Assembly (NCBI GenBank): GCA_963828405.1
Contig: CAWHEG010000031.1
Span: 1,240,001-1,304,000 of the forward strand
Direction of reading: 5' to 3'
Length of the DNA stretch: 64,000 nt
Origin: JANMJD01 sp963828405
GTDB taxonomy: Bacteria; Actinomycetota; Acidimicrobiia; Acidimicrobiales; Ilumatobacteraceae
Each line of letters begins with the position of its first letter. Within the stretch, counting starts at the first letter, position 1. The position numbers and the translations under genes were made by a program. This document shows, piece after piece, positions 7,901-14,612 of this stretch. A model generated the notes under the pieces. That model saw only the letters and a program-made list of their open reading frames with translations, had not been told where the DNA came from and made no database searches.

Positions 7901-9049
7901 ATGGACCTGACGTACACGCCCGAGCAGGATGTCTTTCGGGCCGAGGCGCGGGCCTGGTTGGAGGCGAACGTTCCGTCGGTTCCGCTGCCGAGTTTCGACA
8001 CCGCTGAGGGGTTTGCCCTCCATCGGGGGTGGGAACGCAGGCTGTACGACGCCCGCTGGTCGGCGGTGTCGTGGCCCGAGGAGTACGGCGGCCGCGGGGC
8101 GGACTACATCAAGTGGCTGATCTTCGAGGAGGAGTACTACCGGGCGGGCGCCCCGGGCCGGGTCAACCAGAACGGGATCTTCCTGCTCGGCCCGACGATC
8201 ATCGAGGTCGGCACCGCCGAACAGAAGGCGCGGTTCCTGCCGACGATGGCCTCGGGCGAGATCGTCTGGGCGCAGGCGTGGAGCGAGCCGAACGCCGGCA
8301 GCGACCTCGCCGCGATCCGCTCGAAGGCCGAGCTCGACGGCGACGACTGGGTGGTCACGGGGCAGAAGATCTGGGCCAGTCGGGCGGTGTGGGCCGACTG
8401 GTGCTTCGGGATCTTCCGCACCGAGGCGGGATCCGAACGGCATCGTGGGCTGACCTTCATCCTGATCCCCCTCGACGGCGCGGGGGTCACCGTGCGCCCG
8501 ATCGCCCAGCTCGACGGCGAGACCGGCTTCGCCGAGATCTTCTTCGACGAGGTGCGCGTCCCGGTCGCCAACACGTTGGGCGGGATCGGGCGGGGCTGGA
8601 ACGTGGCGATGGCCACGGCGGGGTTCGAGCGGGGGGTGTCGCTGCGCTCGCCGGCGCGGTTCACCGAGGCCGCGGCGCGCCTCGTCGAGTTGTGGCGCCG
8701 GCGGGCCGACCCGGCCGACACCGGGCTCGCCGATGCGGTCACCGACGTCTGGATGCAGGCCGAGGGCTACCGCCTGCACACCTACATGACGGTCACCGGG
8801 ATGATCGAGGGCAGGGCGATCGGCGCCGAGGCCAGCCTGAACAAGATCTTCTGGAGCGAGATGGACGTGCGCATCCACGAGATCGCCCTGCAGATCCTCG
8901 GACCGGAGGCCGAGCGGCTGGACGGACCGTGGGGCCGCTGGGTCGACGGGTTCCTGTTCTCGCTCGCCGGCCCGATCTACGCCGGGACCAACGAGATCCA
9001 GCGCAACATCATCGCCGACCGGGTCCTCGCCCTGCCCAAGGGGGTGTGA
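7901..9049 (+). CDS. Acyl-CoA dehydrogenase
   Basis: A 382-residue acyl-CoA dehydrogenase covering the N-terminal helical, middle beta and C-terminal helical domains. Marks include WPEEYGGRGAD, the FAD/substrate loop AWSEPNAGSDLAAI, GQKIWAS, and the C-terminal signature YAGTNEIQRNIIADRVL. Such enzymes introduce the alpha,beta double bond of an acyl-CoA using FAD. The next acyl-CoA dehydrogenase gene begins 1 base after this stop, and actinobacterial steroid and branched-acid enzymes are often heteromers of two paralogous subunits (FadE pairs); this one carries the complete signature. ATG 7901 fits the family N terminus (MDLTYTPEQDVFRAEAR). Confidence 0.93.
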   Translation: MDLTYTPEQDVFRAEARAWLEANVPSVPLPSFDTAEGFALHRGWERRLYDARWSAVSWPEEYGGRGADYIKWLIFEEEYYRAGAPGRVNQNGIFLLGPTIIEVGTAEQKARFLPTMASGEIVWAQAWSEPNAGSDLAAIRSKAELDGDDWVVTGQKIWASRAVWADWCFGIFRTEAGSERHRGLTFILIPLDGAGVTVRPIAQLDGETGFAEIFFDEVRVPVANTLGGIGRGWNVAMATAGFERGVSLRSPARFTEAAARLVELWRRRADPADTGLADAVTDVWMQAEGYRLHTYMTVTGMIEGRAIGAEASLNKIFWSEMDVRIHEIALQILGPEAERLDGPWGRWVDGFLFSLAGPIYAGTNEIQRNIIADRVLALPKGV

Positions 9050-9050
9050 G

Positions 9051-10430
9051 ATGCGTTTCTCGTTCACCGACGACCAGCGTCTGTTCGCCGCCGGCCTGCG
9101 CGAGATGCTCACCACCCACTGCACGCCGGCACATGTGCGCGCCGTGTGGGACGACGGATCGGGCCACGACGCCGCGCTCTGGGCACGTCTCGCCGAGATG
9201 GGCGTGCTGTCGATGATCGTGCCCGAGGCGGCCGGCGGGATGGGTGGCGGCGAGGTCGATGCCGTGCTGCTGTTCGAGGAGCTGGGGCGGGCCTGCGTCC
9301 CCGGGCCGGTGATCGAGACGGCGGCCGTCGGCAACCCGGCGCTGGGGACGGCCGACGGGATCGTGGCCTGCATGCTCGACGGCTCGCCGTACGTCGCCCA
9401 TGCCCATGTCGCCGATGTCGTGCTCACCCCCGGCGGCGGTCTGCGGGGGTTCGCCCGTCACGATGTCGCGGGGCTCGACGGGGGCCGCAGGCTGTTCGAG
9501 GTCTCCGGTGGCACGACCACGGCGATCGCCGGTTTCGACGTCGAGCTGGCCCGCGACCGCGGCGCCCTGGCCTCGGCCGCCTACCTCGTCGGACTGTCGC
9601 AGGCGATGATCGCCATGGCGGCCGACCACGCCCGTCACCGCGAGCAGTTCGGCAAGCCGATCGGGTCGTTCCAGGCCGTCAAGCACCTCCTCGCCGATGC
9701 GTTGCTCAAGGTCGAGTTCGCCAGGGCGCCGACGTATCGGGCGGCGTGGTCGCTGGCCCACGGTGAACCGGAGGCCGCCCGCGACGTGTCGATGGCCAAG
9801 GTGTTCGCCAACGAGGCGGCCACCGCCACGAGCCGGGCGGCGATGCAGGTCCACGGCGGTATCGGCTACACGTGGGAGGCCGACCTGCAGCTGTTGATGA
9901 AGAAGGCATGGGCGCTGAGCCGGGCATGGGGCGACACGACGTGGCATCGCCGGCGAGTCGCGGCGAGCGTGCTCGGGCGCCCCGGACGCCCCGGACGCCC
10001 CGTCGTGATCGTCGAGCAGGCCGACGGCGGCTTCACCACGCCGGGCGGTCTCGGCATTCCGGGCGCGGCGCTCACCTGGCGGTACTCGCGCGCCGGCGGC
10101 CCGGGCGGGCAGCACGTGAACACCTCCGACACACGGGTGGAGCTGGTCTGCGAGCTGGGTGAGTGCGGGTTCCCGCCCCACCTCCACGATCGCCTCGTCG
10201 CCGAGTTGGGAGCGTCCGTCCGGTGCGTGGCGGCCCGTTCGCGCTCGCAGCTCCGCAACCGGGCGGCTGCCGCCGAGCGGCTCGCCGCCCTGATCGACCA
10301 GGCGGCTGTCCCGCCGGTGCCCCGCCGCCCGACCCGGCCGAGTCGGGGCGCCAAGGAGCGGCGGCTGGCCGAGAAGCGCACGGCCGGCGAACGCAAGTCG
10401 TCTCGCCGCTGGCGACCCGGCGACGACTGA
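9051..10430 (+). CDS. Acyl-CoA dehydrogenase fused to ArfB-like GGQ peptidyl-tRNA hydrolase domain
   Basis: A 459-residue two-part protein. Residues 1 to about 312 are an acyl-CoA dehydrogenase (MRFSFTDDQRLFAAGLREML, then HREQFGKPIGSFQAVKHLLA and AMQVHGGIGYTWE). After a linker reading GRPGRPGRP, residues about 340-459 are an RF-1/ArfB domain: the GGQ motif in GGPGGQHVN, SRSQLRNR, and a basic tail (RPTRPSRGAKERRL) like that of ribosome-rescue factor ArfB. ArfB hydrolyses peptidyl-tRNA on stalled ribosomes. There is no stop between the halves. An in-frame GTG near 10005 could start a separate ArfB, so this may be two products or one fusion. The gene starts 1 base after the previous stop. Confidence 0.85.
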   Translation: MRFSFTDDQRLFAAGLREMLTTHCTPAHVRAVWDDGSGHDAALWARLAEMGVLSMIVPEAAGGMGGGEVDAVLLFEELGRACVPGPVIETAAVGNPALGTADGIVACMLDGSPYVAHAHVADVVLTPGGGLRGFARHDVAGLDGGRRLFEVSGGTTTAIAGFDVELARDRGALASAAYLVGLSQAMIAMAADHARHREQFGKPIGSFQAVKHLLADALLKVEFARAPTYRAAWSLAHGEPEAARDVSMAKVFANEAATATSRAAMQVHGGIGYTWEADLQLLMKKAWALSRAWGDTTWHRRRVAASVLGRPGRPGRPVVIVEQADGGFTTPGGLGIPGAALTWRYSRAGGPGGQHVNTSDTRVELVCELGECGFPPHLHDRLVAELGASVRCVAARSRSQLRNRAAAAERLAALIDQAAVPPVPRRPTRPSRGAKERRLAEKRTAGERKSSRRWRPGDD

Positions 10431-10445
10431 GCGGCACCGGCGCGC

Positions 10446-10451
10446 TACCTT
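10446..10451 (+). promoter_or_regulatory. -10 box (TACCTT) of SurE-like gene, leaderless type
   Basis: TACCTT ends 7 bases before the ATG at 10459, which predicts initiation of transcription at the start codon. Confidence 0.45.
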
Positions 10452-10458
10452 TCGCGCC

Positions 10459-11412
10459 ATGCGTGGACACTGGAGAACGGCGGTGGTCGTCGGCTCGATG
10501 GCGCTGGTCGGAATGACCGCGTGCAGCGGCGGGAGCGACGCCGGGGCGCCCGGCGCCGAGGTGGCCTCCTCAGTTGACGCCCCGGCCACCGAGGCCTCGA
10601 CGGTCGCCCCCGCTCCGACCCCCTCGCTCACCCTGCCGCCCCCACCGACCAACACCGCGCCGGCCGCGACGAGCACGACGACGGCCGAGGAGGTGGTCGA
10701 ACCGCTGCAGGTCCTGGTCACCAACGACGACGGCGTCGCTTCGCCGGGCATCGATGCCGTCGTGCGTGGACTGCTCACCCTGGAGTTCCTCGAGGTCACC
10801 GTCGTCGCCCCGCTCGACAACCAGAGCGGCAAGGGTGACGCGGTCACCGACCCGGCCGCCGGTGAGCTGGCGGTCACCGAGACGACCACCGGCTCGGGCT
10901 ACCGGGCCACGGCCGTGGCCGGCACCCCCGCCGATTCGATCGTCTGGGCCGTCGAGCAGAACGGCCTCGACCAACGGCCGGACTTCGTCGTGTCGGGGAT
11001 CGACAACGGGCAGAACCTGTCCACCTCGGTGATCGGTGTCTCGGGCACGATCGGTGCGGCGCGGCGGGCGGCCGCCAACGGGATCCCGTCGATCGCCGTC
11101 AGTTTCACGACGGGCGAGAACTCCGACTACGCCCCGGCCGTGCAGGCGCTGCTGGCGTGGTTCACCGAGCACGTTCCCGAGGAGGTCGCCGCCGCGGCCG
11201 AGGAACCGGTCACCTCGTTCACCAGCATGAACGTGCCGAACTGCGCCGCCATCGGCCTCGCCGTCGTCGGCACGGTCGAGGTCGCCCCCGGAGAGCTGGG
11301 GAGCCGCGACTACGGGGCGCTCAGCTGCGACGGGGCGCCGAACCCGGTCGACGACGTGGCCGCCTACCAGTCGGGCTACGTGGCGATCAGCGAGTTGGCC
11401 CTTCGGGTCTGA
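10459..11412 (+). CDS. Lipoprotein SurE-like 5'/3'-nucleotidase
   Basis: A 317-residue protein with a signal ending in the lipobox GMTAC (lipid Cys22), a Pro/Thr/Ala-rich linker (about 25-80), then a SurE fold. The metal site is VTNDDG (residues 87-92), with ASPGIDA following and the second site in SGIDNGQNLSTSVIGVSGT (the SurE SGxNxGxN..SGTVGAA pattern). SurE proteins are metal-dependent nucleoside-monophosphate phosphatases normally found in the cytosol; a lipid-anchored extracellular copy would act on external nucleotides. It ends 72 bases from the convergent DUF305 gene. Confidence 0.87.
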   Translation: MRGHWRTAVVVGSMALVGMTACSGGSDAGAPGAEVASSVDAPATEASTVAPAPTPSLTLPPPPTNTAPAATSTTTAEEVVEPLQVLVTNDDGVASPGIDAVVRGLLTLEFLEVTVVAPLDNQSGKGDAVTDPAAGELAVTETTTGSGYRATAVAGTPADSIVWAVEQNGLDQRPDFVVSGIDNGQNLSTSVIGVSGTIGAARRAAANGIPSIAVSFTTGENSDYAPAVQALLAWFTEHVPEEVAAAAEEPVTSFTSMNVPNCAAIGLAVVGTVEVAPGELGSRDYGALSCDGAPNPVDDVAAYQSGYVAISELALRV

Positions 11413-11484
11413 TCGGGGCCGGTCTGAGGTCGATGGGTCGGCCTGAACCGGGACTCCGTCGGGACGGAACCTGTAGGACCCGGG

Positions 11485-12141
11485 TCAGGCGGCCTTCGAC
11501 TTGTCGAGGGCGGCGGACATCTCGGTGATCTCGGTTCGCTGATTGGCGGCCATTCGGGCGGCCAGGTCGTGCACCCGGGACGATTCGGCGCGGCCCTCCA
11601 CACCTTCGGCCATGTGGATGCCGCCCTCGTGGTGGGCGGTCATCAGCTGCACGAACAGCTCGTCGGCCGCGGCGCCGTCGGCGGCGGCGAGCGCCTCGAG
11701 CTGGGCGGGTGTCGCCATGCCGGGCATCTGCTCGGGGGCGACGGCCATCCCCATCCACGCCATGGCGGTGGCGCCGGAGTTCTCCTCCTCGGCGTGCATC
11801 GCCCGCAGCAGCTCGACCATCTGGCCGGTCTCGAAGCTCTGGCCCGTAACGGTCTCGCCCGCCATCGTGCGCAGCAGCGGGTCGACGCCGGGCTTGGTCA
11901 TGTAGGTCATCGACATGAAGATCGCCTGATCGTGATGGGTGCGCATGTCCTGCAGGAATCCGGCGTCGGGCGACCCCGGACCCGGGCGTTGGGCCCGCAC
12001 GATCAGGCCACCGGCAGCGATCAACGCAACCGTGACCCCGGCGGCGATCAGGGCGACCCGCCACCAGCTGTACCACCAGGCGAGGGTGAGCACGTGATCG
12101 TCGGGTTCGATCGTCGCCCGGGAGGGAGTGGAGACCGGCAT
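11485..12141 (-). CDS. DUF305 membrane-anchored protein
   Basis: A 218-residue protein with an N-terminal membrane anchor (about residues 22-48, starting AWWYSWWRVALIAAG) and an outward DUF305 helical domain. Typical DUF305 His/Met motifs are present: MRTHHDQAIFMSMTYM and LMTAHHEGGIHMAEG. The family is ferritin-like and Met/His rich, often near copper handling genes; metal binding is inferred. The ATG at 12141 has a TAGCCT -10 box 6 bases upstream. It is divergent from the livG operon. Confidence 0.88.
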   Translation of the reverse strand: MPVSTPSRATIEPDDHVLTLAWWYSWWRVALIAAGVTVALIAAGGLIVRAQRPGPGSPDAGFLQDMRTHHDQAIFMSMTYMTKPGVDPLLRTMAGETVTGQSFETGQMVELLRAMHAEEENSGATAMAWMGMAVAPEQMPGMATPAQLEALAAADGAAADELFVQLMTAHHEGGIHMAEGVEGRAESSRVHDLAARMAANQRTEITEMSAALDKSKAA

Positions 12142-12147
12142 GCACCA

Positions 12148-12153
12148 AGGCTA
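12148..12153 (-). promoter_or_regulatory. -10 box (TAGCCT) of DUF305 gene, leaderless type
   Basis: TAGCCT on the minus strand ends 6 bases before the ATG at 12141. Confidence 0.45.
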
Positions 12154-12221
12154 CCGACGCCGCCTTCGTCGCCGTCGGGTCGCGACGGCGTAGTGTCGGG
12201 TCCAACGGGAAGGGGAACAGG

Positions 12222-12986
12222 GTGCCACTCCTAGAGGTACGCGACGTCACGGTCCGGTTCGGGGGGATCGTCGCCCTCGATGGGCTCAGCTTCGACATCG
12301 ACGCCGGGCAGATCTGCGGGTTGATCGGGCCCAACGGTGCCGGCAAGACGACGATGTTCAACGTCGTCAGCCGCATCTACCAGCCGACGCAGGGCCGGGT
12401 GAGCTTCGACGGGACCAATCTGCTGGCCCTGCCGGCCCACAGGATCGCCGCGATCGGTGTCGCCCGCACCTTCCAGAACCTGGCGCTGTTCCCGACGATG
12501 ACCCTGCTCGACAACGTGATGGTCGGGGCCCACAGCCGGGGCGCGACCGGCTTCGCCAAGGGCATCGTGCGGTTCGGCGCCGACCGCGAGAACCGGCGGA
12601 TGCGCGACGCCGCGGGCGACCTGCTCCACCAGCTCGGCCTCGGTCCGCTGGCCCACCGACCGGCGGCCGGGCTGCCGTTCGGCACGCTCAAGCGCCTGGA
12701 GATCGCCCGGGCACTGGCCGCCGGCCCCCGGTTCCTGCTGATGGACGAGCCGGCGTCCGGCCTGACCCACGGCGAGGTCGACGAGCTCGGTGAGACGATC
12801 CGCTCGATCCGCGACCAGTTCAACCTCACGGTGCTGCTCGTCGAGCATCACATCAAGATGGTGATGGGCATCTCGGACCGGGTGGTGGCGATGGAGTTCG
12901 GCCGCAAGATCGCCGAGGGCACGCCGGCCGAGGTGCAGGCCGACGACGAGGTCATCCGGGCCTACCTCGGGGCGACCACCGCATGA
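12222..12986 (+). CDS. livG: Branched-chain amino acid ABC transporter ATP-binding protein LivG-like
   Basis: A 254-residue ABC ATPase. Walker A is GPNGAGKTT (about 36-44), the Q-loop is in ARTFQNLALF, the signature region reads LPFGTLKRLEIARALA (the HAAT-type variant of LSGGQ), and Walker B is FLLMDEPASGL. The C terminus (GRKIAEGTPAEVQADDEVIRAYLG) is the LivG-specific tail. The start is a GTG with AAGGGG upstream; a TAGTGT at 12191 could be the promoter. First gene of a five-function operon (livG-livF-livH-livM/K) importing branched-chain amino acids or amides. Confidence 0.93.
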   Translation: MPLLEVRDVTVRFGGIVALDGLSFDIDAGQICGLIGPNGAGKTTMFNVVSRIYQPTQGRVSFDGTNLLALPAHRIAAIGVARTFQNLALFPTMTLLDNVMVGAHSRGATGFAKGIVRFGADRENRRMRDAAGDLLHQLGLGPLAHRPAAGLPFGTLKRLEIARALAAGPRFLLMDEPASGLTHGEVDELGETIRSIRDQFNLTVLLVEHHIKMVMGISDRVVAMEFGRKIAEGTPAEVQADDEVIRAYLGATTA

Positions 12987-13693
12987 CCGCCGTACTCGAA
13001 CTCAGCGGGGTCAGCGCCGGATACGGCCAGCTGTCGGTGCTCGACAAGGTCTCGCTGCAGGTGCAGGAGGGCGAGCTGGCCCTCATCCTCGGCGCCAACG
13101 GGGCGGGCAAGACCACCACGATGCGGGCCATCTCCGGGACCATCGCCCGCACCGGCACGATCACCTTCCAGGGCAGGCGGATCGACGGCCTCTCGCCCGA
13201 CGCCATCGTCCGGGCGGGCATCGCCCAGGTCCCCCAGGGCCGGGGCACCTTCCCCGAGCTGACCGTGTTGGAGAACCTGCGGGCGGGCGCCCACACCCGC
13301 AAGGACTCCGGGATCGACGAGGACATCGAGCGCTGGTTCGCCGTCTTCCCCCGCTTGAAGGAACGCCACGACCAGCGGGCCGGCAGCCTGTCGGGCGGCG
13401 AGCAGCAGATGGTGGCCATCTCCCGGGCCCTGATGAGCCGGCCCAAGCTGCTGCTCTGCGACGAGCCGAGCCTCGGGCTGGCCCCGTTGGTCACCCAGGA
13501 GGTGATGGGTGTGATCGCCCAACTGAACGCCGAGACCGGCCTGTCCGTGCTCCTCGTCGAGCAGAACGCCAACCTGGCGATGAACGTCGCCGGCAGCGTC
13601 TTCCTGCTCGAGACCGGGCGGATCGTGGCCAGCGGCACGGCCGCCGAGATCGCCGGCAACGACACCATCCGCCAGGCCTACCTGGGGTACTGA
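12983..13693 (+). CDS. livF: Branched-chain amino acid ABC transporter ATP-binding protein LivF-like
   Basis: A 236-residue ABC ATPase with Walker A GANGAGKTT, signature LSGGEQQMVAISRAL, Walker B LLLCDEPSLGL and the LivF tail AGNDTIRQAYLGY. It overlaps livG by 4 bases (ATGA), so the two subunits are translationally coupled and should form the LivGF heterodimer that powers the LivHM permeases. Confidence 0.93.
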   Translation: MTAVLELSGVSAGYGQLSVLDKVSLQVQEGELALILGANGAGKTTTMRAISGTIARTGTITFQGRRIDGLSPDAIVRAGIAQVPQGRGTFPELTVLENLRAGAHTRKDSGIDEDIERWFAVFPRLKERHDQRAGSLSGGEQQMVAISRALMSRPKLLLCDEPSLGLAPLVTQEVMGVIAQLNAETGLSVLLVEQNANLAMNVAGSVFLLETGRIVASGTAAEIAGNDTIRQAYLGY

Positions 13694-13694
13694 C

Positions 13695-14609
13695 ATGGAC
13701 CTGCCCGGCTTCTCCCAACTGCTCCAGTACATCTTCGACGGCCTCTCCGGCGGGGCGGTCTATGCGCTCCTCGCCATCGGCCTGGTCGTCGTCTACCGCG
13801 GCACCGGCCACCTCAACTTCGCCCAGGGCGAGATGGCGACACTGTGCACCTTCTTCGTCTGGGAGATGCGCGACCGGGGCCTGCCCCTCGTCGTCGCCCT
13901 GATCCTCGGTGCCGTGGTCGGCTTCGTGATGGGCGCCGCCGTCGAGGCCCTGCTGATCCGCCCGGTGGCCCGCAAATCGGCGTTCGCCCCGATCATCGTG
14001 TCGATCGGGCTGTTCCTCGGGATCAACTCGTTGACCAACGGTGTGTGGGGGGCACCGCCGGAGGAGGCGATGCGCAGCCTGTTCCCCAACAAGCCCGGCG
14101 ACTTCGCCTCGATCTTCGACGCCACCTGGCGCTACGAACGCATCGGGGTGCTGCTCGTCAGCCTGGCCGTCGGTGTCGCCTTGCTGCAGCTGTTCAAGCG
14201 CACCCGCTTCGGATTGGCGATGAGGGCGGTCGCCAGCAACGCCGAGTCGGCCCGCCTGGTCGGGATCTCCACGAGCCGTGTGCTGATGGCCTCGTGGGGC
14301 ATCGCCGCCGCCCTCGGGGCGGTGAGCGGCACGTTGATCGCCGGGGTCAACAAGCAGGTCACCCCGGGGATGATGTTCTCGATCTTCGTCTATGCCTCGG
14401 CGGCGGCCACCCTCGGAGGCCTCGACTCGGTCGGCGGGGCGCTGGTCGCCGGGCTGTCGATCGGGGTGGTCGAGAACCTGGCCGCCAACATCTTCCCGGA
14501 GTGGATCGGTCAGGAGATGCGTCTCGGCGTGGCGCTGGCGATCATCGTGGTCGTGCTGCTCTTCCGCCCGTCGGGTCTGTTCGGGTCGAGCAAGGTCGAG
14601 AGGGTCTGA
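13695..14609 (+). CDS. livH: Branched-chain amino acid ABC transporter permease LivH-like
   Basis: A 304-residue membrane protein with about eight hydrophobic segments. It begins with QYIFDGLSGGAVYALLAIGL, the usual LivH N terminus, and carries HLNFAQGEM and the C-terminal PSGLFG typical of BPD_transp_2 permeases. It starts 1 base after the livF stop. With the LivM part of the next gene it forms the membrane channel. Confidence 0.93.
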   Translation: MDLPGFSQLLQYIFDGLSGGAVYALLAIGLVVVYRGTGHLNFAQGEMATLCTFFVWEMRDRGLPLVVALILGAVVGFVMGAAVEALLIRPVARKSAFAPIIVSIGLFLGINSLTNGVWGAPPEEAMRSLFPNKPGDFASIFDATWRYERIGVLLVSLAVGVALLQLFKRTRFGLAMRAVASNAESARLVGISTSRVLMASWGIAAALGAVSGTLIAGVNKQVTPGMMFSIFVYASAAATLGGLDSVGGALVAGLSIGVVENLAANIFPEWIGQEMRLGVALAIIVVVLLFRPSGLFGSSKVERV

Positions 14610-14612
14610 GCG

